DNA of 64,000 nucleotides, taken from the NCBI RefSeq assembly GCF_013414195.1, contig NZ_JAATTV010000003.1:213817-277816 (forward strand). The letters run 5' to 3'. Of this stretch, positions 29,158 to 38,154 are shown piece after piece (the stretch's first letter is position 1; the number at the start of each line of letters is the position of its first letter). Source of the stretch: Psychrobacter sp. BI730 (GTDB lineage: Bacteria > Pseudomonadota > Gammaproteobacteria > Pseudomonadales > Moraxellaceae). The translations under genes and the position numbers were made by a program. A model generated the notes under the pieces. The model was not told the origin of the DNA, did no database searches, and worked only from the letters and a program-made list of their open reading frames with translations.

Positions 29158-29184
29158 GGCTAGTTAAGCATTCTTTAACTAGCC
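29158..29184. terminator. Hairpin between yggS and the CNNM gene
   Basis: The perfect 10-bp stem GGCTAGTTAA / TTAACTAGCC has a 7-nt loop and lies between convergent genes. It lacks a long T run, so terminator function is likely but not certain. Confidence 0.6.
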
Positions 29185-29190
29185 AGTAAA

Positions 29191-30465
29191 TTAAATGACA
29201 TCTTCTAATTTGGTGACTAGCATCTGTGTGATTTTAAGATTATCAGTCGCAATAATCTCAAATCGATAATTGGCATACTCAATCGTATCGGTCTTCTTAG
29301 GAATTTTTCGGAGCATATACATCATAAATCCACTGATAGTCTCGTAATTTTGACTGCGTGGTAGGTCGACGATATCTAATGCACGAATTACATCTTCGAT
29401 AGGGGTCATGCCATCGATTAACCAGGAGTTGTCAGTGCGCTGGACAATCGGCTGTTCCTCTAGCGTTACCAGCTCGCCCATCACAATGCTCATCACGTCC
29501 TTTAAGGTGATAACACCAACGACTAGGGCATATTCATTCACAATAACCGCAAAATCAGCGCCAGTAGATTTAAACATCTCTAATACCTCAAACAAAGACA
29601 ACGTATCAGGCACGAAAAGTGCTGGTTTCAATAGAGTCTTGTTCGTTAAGCTAACTTCTTGTTGGTTCAAAACCAAAGCTAAAAAGCTACGAGATTCCAC
29701 ATAACCAATGATATGTTCTAAATCGTCATCATGGCAGACCAAGAACTTATTGTGTGGCTGCTCAATCATGATATTCACGACTTCTTCGGTACTTGTCTTG
29801 GTATCAAAATAAACGATATTTTCTCGAGGATTCATCACTGAGGTGACGGTACGCTCTTGCATATCAAAGATATTTTCGATCAAGTGATGCTCTTGCTTCT
29901 TTAATACACCTGCTTCAGCACCAGCATCCATCACTGCATAAATATCTTCTGGTGTCATATCATCTTGACGGATGGTTGAGATGCCAAAAAGCTTAAACAG
30001 GATATTTGCAGCCCCATCGAACACCCATATAATGGGCTTTAGTATAAATATTAATAGCATCATCGGGCGCACAAGCCGTACCGCTATCGTCTCTGCATTT
30101 GACATGGCCAAACGCCTAGGCATTAGATCAGCAAGTAGTGAAAACAAACTCGTAATAAGTACAAACGATATGACTGATGCTATCGTTTCACTATTCAATA
30201 ACTGCTCGAGATAAGGACTAATGGCCGACTCACCCACGGCACCAGCTGAAATAGCGACCGCATTTAGCACTATTTGTACTACGGTGATAAAGCTACCAGG
30301 ATGCTCTTGCATATTGAGCACATCAAGTGCGCGAACATCGCCTTCTTTTGCCATAATTTGGAGCTTGATTTTGCGGCCTGCAGCAATGGCAATCTCAGCA
30401 GCAGAGACAAAGGTACTTAAGGCAAGCAGTAAAAGAAGAAAAACACTAGCGGTTAGCAAACTCAT
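29191..30465 (-). CDS. CNNM/CorC-type membrane protein (UPF0053, CBS domains)
   Basis: This integral membrane protein of the CNNM/CorB family is implicated in magnesium or cobalt efflux. The start is placed at ATG 30465 (424 residues), opening directly into the first helix MSLLTASVFLLLLLALSTFV; a TTG at 30501 is less likely. The DUF21 transmembrane domain spans about residues 1-185. Two CBS domains follow (about 200-325), beginning with the VMNPRENIVYFDTKTS segment. The C-terminal CorC/HlyC domain (about 340-420) contains WLIDGMTPIEDVIRALDI. Context gives no clue to substrate. Confidence 0.9.
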   Translation of the reverse strand: MSLLTASVFLLLLLALSTFVSAAEIAIAAGRKIKLQIMAKEGDVRALDVLNMQEHPGSFITVVQIVLNAVAISAGAVGESAISPYLEQLLNSETIASVISFVLITSLFSLLADLMPRRLAMSNAETIAVRLVRPMMLLIFILKPIIWVFDGAANILFKLFGISTIRQDDMTPEDIYAVMDAGAEAGVLKKQEHHLIENIFDMQERTVTSVMNPRENIVYFDTKTSTEEVVNIMIEQPHNKFLVCHDDDLEHIIGYVESRSFLALVLNQQEVSLTNKTLLKPALFVPDTLSLFEVLEMFKSTGADFAVIVNEYALVVGVITLKDVMSIVMGELVTLEEQPIVQRTDNSWLIDGMTPIEDVIRALDIVDLPRSQNYETISGFMMYMLRKIPKKTDTIEYANYRFEIIATDNLKITQMLVTKLEDVI

Positions 30466-30567
30466 GACGTACTCGAAAAAAAATAAAGATAATTGAGGCA
30501 AATAGTTGGTGAAACTGTGTGGAAAAGAATATGGCTAGGTGTAGATATTTTTGGTGGGTAAAAACCA

Positions 30568-30593
30568 AAAAAGCTGGGCAAGCACCCAGCTAA
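30568..30593 (-). terminator. Rho-independent terminator downstream of nadE
   Basis: On the minus strand AGCTGGG and CCCAGCT pair around a 6-nt loop and are followed by TTTTTT. It lies about 85 bp past the nadE stop. Confidence 0.85.
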
Positions 30594-30633
30594 TAGTAAA
30601 AAATTCGATATCTTGTAAAACTGGTGAACTAGT

Positions 30634-30668
30634 ACCTCTCAACTTATAGATAGCAGAAGTTGAGAGGT
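30634..30668. repeat. Inverted repeat just after nadE
   Basis: The perfect 12-bp arms ACCTCTCAACTT / AAGTTGAGAGGT with a 12-nt loop lie immediately after the nadE stop and before its terminator. It has no T run, and may protect the 3' end of the message. Confidence 0.6.
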
Positions 30669-30677
30669 GTGTAGTAA

Positions 30678-32369
30678 TTAACCTTTGATTGACCACTTAT
30701 TGACTAATGGATAACGGCGCTCACGTCCAAAAGCTTTGTGGCTAATCTTAGTACCGATAGGAGATTGCAAGCGTTTGTATTCGCTGTTGTCTACCATCTT
30801 GATGACTTTGGCGACCATCTCAGCATCAAAGCCTTTATCAATAATCTCTTGATAGCCCATATCTTCATCGATATATGACGTCAAGATACCATCTAACACA
30901 TCGTAGTCTGGCAAGCTGTCTTGATCTTTTTGATCTGGACGTAGTTCAGCCGATGGCGGACGAGTAATAACGCGCTCAGGAATAACCGGCGTATCTTCTA
31001 AACGGTTACGATAGCTCGCCAATTTATAGACTTGAGACTTATATACGTCTTTTAGTACGTCAAAGCCGCCAGCCATGTCGCCATATAGCGTTGAGTAACC
31101 AACAGCCAATTCTGACTTGTTACCAGTCGTGATAACTAAATGACCGAATTTATTGGACAATGCCATCAAAATCACACCGCGAGCGCGCGCTTGGATGTTT
31201 TCTTCTGTCGTATCCGCTGGCGACTTATTGAATAACGGCGCTAGCGTATGACGGATGCCTTCGACAGCGTCAAAAATAGGGCAGACGGTGTAAGAAACAT
31301 TTAAGCGGCGCGCCTGTGCTTGAGCATCTTCTAGACTGATTTGAGAGGTATACTCGTATGGCATCATGACCGCATATACCTTATCAGCGCCTAGAGCGTC
31401 AACAGCAATACAAAGCGTCAATGCCGAGTCAATACCACCTGACAACCCGACAATAATGCCAGAGAACCCTGAATGGTTAACATAGTCGCGTAGACCGACG
31501 ACTAACGCTTGATACATTTCAGATTCACGGCTCAAGGTTAGAGGCGCTTTGGTCTGCTCGTTGAATTTAGCAGTTTTGACGTCTAACGTAGCCAGTAGCA
31601 ACTGGTTCATAAAGCGCGGCGCTTCATGAGCAATGCTACCGTCAGCTTGTACAGCCATAGAGCCACCATCAAACACTAGATCGTCTTGCCCGCCCACTGC
31701 GTTGACATAGACGATAGGTAGTTTGTTTTCACGGCTACGCTTGGCAAGCATGGTTTTGCGATTGTCTTGCTTTTCAATCTCAAAAGGTGAGGCATTTAAG
31801 CTTACGATTAGATCAGCACCTTGCTTTTTAAGCTCAGAGATAGGCCCTTTTTCCCACAAATCTTCACAGATAAGCAGACCAATAGTAATGCCTTTATAGT
31901 CAAATAAAACTTGATTACGACCTTTATCGAAGTAGCGACGCTCATCAAACACGCCATAATTTGGCAAAATTTGCTTATGATAAAAGCCTTTTTGATGACC
32001 ATTATGCAGGATGGCAGCAGAGTTAAAAGTACCGTGATGGTCGACATGCGGATAGCCGACGATCATGACGATATCATCAATATCACTCAAAGTAGATAAA
32101 GCGCTTTTCACACGGCCTGATAAGCTTGGGCGTAGCAATAAATCTTGTGGAGGGTAGCCTAGTAGCGCTAACTCTGGGAATACGATTACGTCAGCACCCT
32201 GTTCGCGTGCTTGTAATGCTAGGGTACGCATTTTTTCGACGTTGGTTGAGATATCGCCGACCAAAAAATGTGATTGAGCTAAGGCAAAAGTGACAGTATC
32301 TTGTGGTTTATTGGTCTTACTGGCTTCGTTTGAGGTGTTAGAGTTGGGGTTATCAGTGTCTTTTGACAT
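30678..32369 (-). CDS. nadE: Glutamine-dependent NAD+ synthetase
   Basis: The enzyme converts nicotinate adenine dinucleotide to NAD+, using glutamine as ammonia source. The start is ATG 32369 because GGAAC precedes it (563 residues); longer frames lack a ribosome site. The N-terminal nitrilase-type glutaminase domain (about residues 28-270) shows the Glu of FPELALLGYPPQD and the Cys of GLLICEDLWE. The C-terminal synthetase domain (about 290-560) has the PP-loop GLSGGIDSALTL and LVITTGNKSELAVGYSTLYGD. A strongly self-complementary element lies about 100 bp upstream. Confidence 0.96.
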   Translation of the reverse strand: MSKDTDNPNSNTSNEASKTNKPQDTVTFALAQSHFLVGDISTNVEKMRTLALQAREQGADVIVFPELALLGYPPQDLLLRPSLSGRVKSALSTLSDIDDIVMIVGYPHVDHHGTFNSAAILHNGHQKGFYHKQILPNYGVFDERRYFDKGRNQVLFDYKGITIGLLICEDLWEKGPISELKKQGADLIVSLNASPFEIEKQDNRKTMLAKRSRENKLPIVYVNAVGGQDDLVFDGGSMAVQADGSIAHEAPRFMNQLLLATLDVKTAKFNEQTKAPLTLSRESEMYQALVVGLRDYVNHSGFSGIIVGLSGGIDSALTLCIAVDALGADKVYAVMMPYEYTSQISLEDAQAQARRLNVSYTVCPIFDAVEGIRHTLAPLFNKSPADTTEENIQARARGVILMALSNKFGHLVITTGNKSELAVGYSTLYGDMAGGFDVLKDVYKSQVYKLASYRNRLEDTPVIPERVITRPPSAELRPDQKDQDSLPDYDVLDGILTSYIDEDMGYQEIIDKGFDAEMVAKVIKMVDNSEYKRLQSPIGTKISHKAFGRERRYPLVNKWSIKG

Positions 32370-33244
32370 TGTTATTGTTCCTATCGATATATTATTAAAA
32401 TTTGGTGTGTCTGTATTGATTTCAAATAAAATCAAAGTAAATCCGAAATTAACTCAAAACTGCGCTCTGGCATATCAAGCTCAAATATTGAGCTGATATG
32501 CTGAGTCTAAATTTCGTATAAGCCTTTATAAAAGACTTATGATTTTGCTCAAGTAACTCACTCTAAGTGATAGCGACACCCTAAAATGAGAACTTATGAT
32601 AGTCTAAAAGAAGACGATATAAGCAGGTGTTGAAATCTGGCTCAAAGGATTCAATGTCTGTACGACGATGTAAATAAACATGTGCAAATAAACTTAACTA
32701 CACTGAAAAGCTTAAAATAATTGCTTTAGTATAACATCAATTGTCGCGACAAATAGAACGCACCAGTGGATTCCCTTATAAGATAACAGTTTAAAAGCTG
32801 AACATAAAAACAGTTTTCAATACATCATTTTTACACACTAAATTCATGCATTATGCGCTAGTCATTATCGTCGTCATCTAGTAAGCTTGCATAGACAAAG
32901 TTGTAAGTAAAGATTACAACAACGCGTTATATAATTCACACGCTTTATTGCATAATAAAGTGTGCTAGCTGCATTTTTATTGTGTTATCTATGATAATAA
33001 ATTGCTATGAATTCACGCTATGGAACTGAACACAGTCATACTATTTAACTGTTATATTACTTAATCTTCATGTGAACTTATAAGTCTGTAGCAATATAAG
33101 TCCGACGCAATGCTTTTTTGTATGATTCGCAACTCTCGCTAATGGATATGGCTTACAGACAGTGTCTAAGAGCTAATATTCATCACACATTTATAAACTC
33201 GCCAGCAAAACTATCGTTTGCTGTCCGCTTTTGGTTTATACGCT
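32370..33244. other. Long divergent region nadE / AI-2E gene
   Basis: This is an 875-bp AT-rich region with no credible protein gene. It holds a near-perfect inverted repeat at 32470-32501. A second inverted repeat GTTGTAA-N7-TTACAAC lies at 32900-32920, directly before a TATAAT (32930-32935), followed by an imperfect hairpin at about 32937-32964. These could be an operator, promoter and leader, or a small transcript. I cannot decide from sequence alone. Confidence 0.45.
32470..32501. repeat. Inverted repeat upstream of nadE
   Basis: The arms GCATATCA(A)GCTCAA and TTGAGCTGATATGC match perfectly except for one bulged A, around a 3-nt ATA loop. It lies about 100 bp before the nadE start, so it may be an operator or leader hairpin. 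There is no T run. Confidence 0.6.
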
Positions 33245-34372
33245 ATGATTGAAAACTGGACAAAAGAATTTATTATTCAGCGCTTATTAGCAATTACGTT
33301 GCTAGTGGTGCTGTTCGTATTGTGTTTTCAAGTGGTACAGTTTTTTATTGTACCGGCGCTGTGGGCAGCGATTTTGGCCTATGTAACTTTTCCTATCTAT
33401 AATTTCTTCCATGAAAAGGTAAAGCTAAGCCCAGACTTTAGCGCCGCTATTATGACGGTGAATATTTCACTGATAATTGGTGTGCCAGTGGTTATCGGTG
33501 TGTTTATCTTGCAGCAAGAAGCTTTAAGTTTAATCAGTAATTTGATTTACCGTATCAAGGTAGGTTACTTAGATGTGCCTGACTCCCTCAAAGATTTGCC
33601 TATCATCGGTCAGCAAGTCAAAGACGTACTGTGGCGTATCAATAAAAACCCAGAAGGAACGCTAGAAGCTTTTCGCATTTGGGTTCAGTCGCATTTATAT
33701 TATGGCAAAATAGCCTTTGATGTGGTGTTCAGTAGTTTGGCCAAACTCGGTATGGCGTTAATGACGCTCTTCTTTTTTTATCGTGATGGCACTAGTCTGG
33801 TTCGGCAGATTCGTCAAGCGCTGCGTAACATCATCGGCAATCGTATCGACGGTTACATCGATTCTGTGGGTACAACTACGCGCGCTGTGGTATACGGCAT
33901 CGGGCTGACGGCATTGGCTCAGGCATTATTGGCTGGTATCGGCTATTACTTCGCTGGTGCACCAAGTCCTATTTTATTGACCATTGTTACTTTTATTATT
34001 GCCTTGATTCCGTTTGGCACGCCATTCGTTTGGGGCGGGGTATCGATTTGGCTGTTGAGCCAAGGACATACTGCAGAGGGTATTGGATTGGCACTATGGG
34101 GTGTACTGGTAATTAGCTGGGTGGATAATTTGATTCGTCCTATCGTCATTAGCGGCGCGACCAAAATCCCTTTTATCATTATTTTTATTGGTGTATTAGG
34201 TGGTCTAACAGCGTTTGGCTTTGTCGGTTTGTTTATTGGGCCTGTCGTGTTGGCTATCGGGCTTGCAGTATGGCGCGAGTGGATATCGCAGCATAAGAAT
34301 GAGATATTTGCTCAGCAAGAGGTGATGCTTTCTGACTCTCGTGCGATAGATCCTGTGCACGAACCAGAATAA
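33245..34372 (+). CDS. AI-2E family transporter (PerM-like membrane protein)
   Basis: This 375-residue polytopic inner membrane protein belongs to the AI-2E/PerM superfamily, whose members export autoinducer-2, act as permeases or exchange sodium and protons. The start ATG 33245 gives the usual family N-terminus (MIENWTKEFIIQRLL then two helices, VLFVLCFQVVQFFIVPALWA). A central soluble segment spans about residues 100-155. FFYRDG lies near 180, and the C-terminal helices include IALIPFGTPFVWGG and the family signature VDNLIRPIVISG. It lies 51 bp before pdxB on the same strand. The substrate is not deducible. Confidence 0.88.
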   Translation: MIENWTKEFIIQRLLAITLLVVLFVLCFQVVQFFIVPALWAAILAYVTFPIYNFFHEKVKLSPDFSAAIMTVNISLIIGVPVVIGVFILQQEALSLISNLIYRIKVGYLDVPDSLKDLPIIGQQVKDVLWRINKNPEGTLEAFRIWVQSHLYYGKIAFDVVFSSLAKLGMALMTLFFFYRDGTSLVRQIRQALRNIIGNRIDGYIDSVGTTTRAVVYGIGLTALAQALLAGIGYYFAGAPSPILLTIVTFIIALIPFGTPFVWGGVSIWLLSQGHTAEGIGLALWGVLVISWVDNLIRPIVISGATKIPFIIIFIGVLGGLTAFGFVGLFIGPVVLAIGLAVWREWISQHKNEIFAQQEVMLSDSRAIDPVHEPE

Positions 34373-34423
34373 CAAGTCGCTAGCAAATACGATGTAAAAA
34401 ATTATCGATAGAGATGATGAATA

Positions 34424-35590
34424 ATGACAAATGAGAATATGGCAGATTCGACGAATAATAAGATCGATAAATTAAGTACAATTAAAAATATCACTATTTT
34501 AGCGGACAGCAACATCACCAGTCTAAATGATTTTTTTAATGACGCTATGCTTAGTCAGCTGACTGAGCATACGGTTGATATCATTACTGTCGCTGGTCGA
34601 GATATCAATGCAGCGCTACTTACCGAAGTACAGCCAGATGTACTGCTAATACGCTCGGTGACAAAAGTAGGTAAGACTTTACTGGTTGATAATAACAGTG
34701 TGCAGTTTGTTGGGTCTGCGACTATTGGGACCGACCATGTAGATCAAGATTATCTAGCGTCTCGCAATATCACTTTCGCCAATGCAGCTGGTTGTAGCAA
34801 GCATTCTGTGGCTCAATATGTATTGACGGCTATTTTCACTTTGCGTCCGCAGTATTGGCAGCAGTCGGCGTCATTAACATTAGGCATCATTGGTCTTGGC
34901 AATATCGGCGGCACGCTTGCTCAGTATGCCTATGATTTGGGTTGGCAGGTGCTAGGTTATGATCCCTTGTTACCAACCTCTAAAACTAATAATGCTAGCT
35001 TGGAGCAGGTACTTAGCCAAAGTGACGTGGTTAGTCTGCATGTGCCTTTAACCAATGAGAAGAATGCGACGAATCCTAAAGGTAGTGATTACCCAACACG
35101 TCATCTGATTAATGCAGCTGCATTGGCAATGATGCCTGCGGATACGATATTGATTAATAGTGCGCGCGGGCCTGTGATTGAGGAAAGCGCGCTTGAAGCC
35201 GACATTGAGCGTACTGGACGTCAAGTGGTGCTAGACGTGTTTGAGCATGAGCCAGAAGTCGCAGTAAGTTTACTATCCAAACTTACTATTGCCACACCGC
35301 ATATCGCTGGCTATACGCTAGAAGGTAAGCTACGTGGCACACAAATCATTTATGATGCCTTGTGTGAAAAATTATCGATACATCCAGCTCAATCTATGTC
35401 CAATCTGCTACCGCTAAATATGTTCTTATGGTCTGAACTAAAATCACATCCAGACAGATTGGCAAAGTTTTATGACATCATGCAAGATGATACCCCATTG
35501 CGAAATAAAGCAGTTGATGGGCAAGTAAATGGTGCTGACTTCGACGGTTTGAGACGTGATTACCACTTGCGCCGTGAGTGGCAGTTTTAA
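34424..35590 (+). CDS. pdxB: Erythronate-4-phosphate dehydrogenase
   Basis: It oxidises 4-phosphoerythronate in the DXP-dependent route to pyridoxal phosphate. The 388-residue product is a D-isomer 2-hydroxyacid dehydrogenase. The nucleotide site is LGIIGLGNIGGTLAQYAYDL, followed by the Asp of GYDPL. The catalytic Arg lies in LINSARGPVIEE, the Glu in VFEHEPEV and the His in TPHIAGYTLEGK. The last 100 residues match the PdxB dimerisation domain. Codons 1-17 are a polar lead-in, and later ATGs are possible starts. It follows the AI-2E gene closely and precedes epmA by 50 bp. Confidence 0.94.
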   Translation: MTNENMADSTNNKIDKLSTIKNITILADSNITSLNDFFNDAMLSQLTEHTVDIITVAGRDINAALLTEVQPDVLLIRSVTKVGKTLLVDNNSVQFVGSATIGTDHVDQDYLASRNITFANAAGCSKHSVAQYVLTAIFTLRPQYWQQSASLTLGIIGLGNIGGTLAQYAYDLGWQVLGYDPLLPTSKTNNASLEQVLSQSDVVSLHVPLTNEKNATNPKGSDYPTRHLINAAALAMMPADTILINSARGPVIEESALEADIERTGRQVVLDVFEHEPEVAVSLLSKLTIATPHIAGYTLEGKLRGTQIIYDALCEKLSIHPAQSMSNLLPLNMFLWSELKSHPDRLAKFYDIMQDDTPLRNKAVDGQVNGADFDGLRRDYHLRREWQF

Positions 35591-35640
35591 TTAAACAAGA
35601 TACTGAGCAACCAATCATTCATCAGTCGCAGTAGAGCCCA

Positions 35641-36669
35641 ATGACTCAAGCAAATAATATTTCTTCGCAGCTTATTACTTCTAAGCCTAGCTACGCACCA
35701 ACCATAACACTTGCGATGGCGCAACAACGCGCGCAATTCGTCAGCAATATTCGGCAGTTTTTTACCAGTCGACAAGTGCTAGAGGTGCAGACACCGCTAT
35801 TATCTCAAGCAGGCAATACAGACACTTTTTTGCAGTCTGTAGCAGCTCATGTGACCTATCAAGACCGTCCGCGCACTTATTATTTGCATACCTCGCCTGA
35901 GTTTGCGATGAAGCGTTTATTAGCCAGCTGGCAAGTGCCTATTTATCAGATTTGTCCTGTCTTTCGTGATAATGAAATAGGCACGCGTCATAATATTGAA
36001 TTTACGATGCTTGAATGGTATCAACCGAATTATAGTCTGGACGAGATGGCAACTGAACTTAATGAGTTGTTAGAAGCGCTTTATGGTCATTCTGTTGTGA
36101 TGAGTCATTATCGCTATGTCGATGCCTTTATGGACTTTGTGGGCATACATCCGTTGACAGCGAGTTTAAGTGCATTGCAAGCTGTAGCAGAAGATATGGG
36201 TTTGATAGGATTTGATTTTAATAATGCTGGTGATAGCGAAGAAAACCGTCGTCAGAGCTGGTTAGATTTGTTATTCAGTCATGCCGTAGAGCCAAACCTA
36301 GGTCATGATTTGCCGACATTGATTATAGAGTATCCACCTGCGACCGCTGCACTAGCGAAAACCGCTATGGACAAAGACGGTAATAAAATTGCGAAACGTT
36401 TTGAGCTGTATATTAATGGCGTTGAGATCGCCAACGCTTATGATGAATTAGCAGATGGTCAAGCATTGCGTGACCGTTTTGAACAGGACAATCAATCACG
36501 TGCGCGTCATAACTTACCTCAAATGCCAATCGATGAGCATCTATTAGCTGCCTCCAATGATTTGATGCCATGTAGCGGTATTGCAGTCGGTATGGATAGA
36601 TTGCTAATGGTGTTGATAGGTGCAAGCAGCTTGGAAGAAGTCATTCCTTTTCCCAGTGGGCAAGCATAA
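35641..36669 (+). CDS. epmA: Elongation factor P--(R)-beta-lysine ligase EpmA
   Basis: EpmA (PoxA/GenX) attaches (R)-beta-lysine to a lysine of EF-P, which helps ribosomes through polyproline stretches. Of 342 residues, the whole protein is a class II lysyl-tRNA synthetase-like catalytic core without the anticodon domain. Motif 2 is CPVFRDNEIGTRHNIEFTMLEWY and motif 3 is CSGIAVGMDRLLMVLIG. EpmB and EF-P genes are not in the window. It lies 50 bp after pdxB, so it is probably in the same operon, and ends at a large terminator. Confidence 0.94.
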   Translation: MTQANNISSQLITSKPSYAPTITLAMAQQRAQFVSNIRQFFTSRQVLEVQTPLLSQAGNTDTFLQSVAAHVTYQDRPRTYYLHTSPEFAMKRLLASWQVPIYQICPVFRDNEIGTRHNIEFTMLEWYQPNYSLDEMATELNELLEALYGHSVVMSHYRYVDAFMDFVGIHPLTASLSALQAVAEDMGLIGFDFNNAGDSEENRRQSWLDLLFSHAVEPNLGHDLPTLIIEYPPATAALAKTAMDKDGNKIAKRFELYINGVEIANAYDELADGQALRDRFEQDNQSRARHNLPQMPIDEHLLAASNDLMPCSGIAVGMDRLLMVLIGASSLEEVIPFPSGQA

Positions 36670-36713
36670 TTGAATGAGCTTCTTTTAGATTAGCTGTAAT
36701 CTAAATACATAAT

Positions 36714-36769
36714 AAAAAGGTCGTTGTCGATTTACCAATTAGATATTGGCGAATCGATAACGACCTTTT
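36714..36769. terminator. Large bidirectional terminator after epmA
   Basis: Long arms AAAAGGTCGTTGTCGATT / AATCGATAACGACCTTTT (one mismatch) enclose an inner CCAAT / ATTGG stem, with A and T runs outside, between convergent genes. Confidence 0.88.
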
Positions 36770-36827
36770 GTATTGGCTGCTTTTAAAATCTAGCGTCTAC
36801 AACCAATTTTGCTAATACTAAATTTAT

Positions 36828-37469
36828 TTATACCGTAGCGACTGCTTCATTGATATCGATATCACCATTGTGTAGATTGAAGACTTTGCCTATGGTGTTA
36901 TCTGCGGTTAATACTGCTGCTAACGTTGTCGCTACATCTTCGATGGCATTCTCACCAGAACTGGTATCATTAATAGTAATTTTACCAGTGCCTGCGCGTT
37001 CTTTTAGTGCGCCTGGCTGTACGATAGTGTAATCCAGCGAGCTGTTATTCACTAACCAGTGATCTGCGTAGTGTTTAGAGATGTAGTATTCTTTTAGGTC
37101 TGCAATACCTGGGTTTTCATCCCATTTTTCAGTTTCTAATGAAAAGACTGAGCTCAGCATAATATAACGTTTAATGCCTTTATCTTGTGAAGCCTGCATC
37201 GTTTTTACAGCACCATGCAAATCAACTTCTAAGACGTTTTTACCACCAGACCCTGCAACAAAGTAAACAGCTTCAATGTCCTGATCTAGTTGTTTTTCAA
37301 TAGAGTCTTTACTGGCTGTAAGGTCTAAATCTAGCTGGGTATAATTGTCATTATTAAATAGTTTTTCTTTCTGACGAGTCGTACCAATAACTTGATGATC
37401 ATCAGCCAATAACTGCTTAACCAAATCACCGCCCACTCGACCACTTGCACCAACGACTAAAATTTTCAT
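36828..37469 (-). CDS. NAD(P)-binding Rossmann protein (atypical SDR, NmrA/YwnB-like)
   Basis: This 213-residue protein looks like a redox sensor or isomerase of the atypical short-chain dehydrogenase group. The Rossmann fold begins MKILVVGASGRVGGDLVKQL, with the GASGRVGG loop for NAD(P). YIMLSSVFSLE and YTIVQPGALKERAGTG follow. The usual YxxxK pair is represented only by YYISKHYADHWL, so catalysis is uncertain. Two ATGs compete: AGGAA abuts the first (37475) but sits 6-7 nt before the second (37469), so the second is chosen. It has no operon partner. Confidence 0.85.
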   Translation of the reverse strand: MKILVVGASGRVGGDLVKQLLADDHQVIGTTRQKEKLFNNDNYTQLDLDLTASKDSIEKQLDQDIEAVYFVAGSGGKNVLEVDLHGAVKTMQASQDKGIKRYIMLSSVFSLETEKWDENPGIADLKEYYISKHYADHWLVNNSSLDYTIVQPGALKERAGTGKITINDTSSGENAIEDVATTLAAVLTADNTIGKVFNLHNGDIDINEAVATV

Positions 37470-37704
37470 AATCATTCCTATTCTTATTTAAATGCTATTT
37501 TTTGAATTATTCAGTAAGTTTATTTATCTTAAAAACTGAATATAGAGTAACAAAGATAGGTAGCACGCTTCGTTATAAAGCGTGCTGATTGAATAGTGTT
37601 TGGTTATAGAGTGTATACAGTTTGCAAGGAAGCAAACGTTGGCTAAATAATGTTACTTAATAGAAGACAGGATGGGTAGGCGTCAGATAGAACGATAAAA
37701 GGCA

Positions 37705-38154
37705 TTAACGAACCAAGCGATTGAGACCGTCGGCAAAGGCTTTTTTATCCCGATCGCCGTAAGGTTTTTGCCCGCTCATTTCCTGCAACTCTAGGACACC
37801 AGTACCGCGCATAGTATCCATAAAGTCGCGCATATTGAGCTTCTGCTTGATGTTGTTCTTATCGTAGACCACGCCGCGCGTCGTCAATACCATGCCACCT
37901 TTGTCCAAAATGTCATTGGCCAAGGGGATATCGCTAGTGATAGCCAAGTCACCAGCCTGTATCTGCTCAACGATATAATCATCAGCTTTGTCGAACCCTG
38001 ATGGCACGACAGTCATAACAAGTAGGGGCGACTTGCGTAACTTGATCGGCTGATTGGCCACAAATATGGCCATGGTCTTGGTACGTTCAGCCGTTTTAAT
38101 AATCAAATCTTTGGCAATCAATGGTACCGAGTCTGCGTCCACCCAAATCTGCAT
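37705..38154 (-). CDS. YaiI/YqxD family protein (UPF0178)
   Basis: This 149-residue protein has a PIN-like/NYN-like fold and unknown function. MQIWVDADSVPLIAKDLIIKTA, VVPSGFDKADDYIVEQIQAGDLAITSDIPLA and the C-terminal SGQKPYGDRDKKAFADGLNRL are family hallmarks; the conserved acidic residues resemble a nuclease metal site. Its ATG overlaps the purK stop by one base (TAATG), so it is very likely translated by coupling to purK. Nothing links it biochemically to purine synthesis. Confidence 0.92.
   Translation of the reverse strand: MQIWVDADSVPLIAKDLIIKTAERTKTMAIFVANQPIKLRKSPLLVMTVVPSGFDKADDYIVEQIQAGDLAITSDIPLANDILDKGGMVLTTRGVVYDKNNIKQKLNMRDFMDTMRGTGVLELQEMSGQKPYGDRDKKAFADGLNRLVR

Noticed and set aside
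32900..32920. Second GacA box
   Set aside because: The half-sites TGTAA and TTACA are present, but the spacing is one base short of TGTAAG-N6-CTTACA, and no GGA-loop RNA follows.
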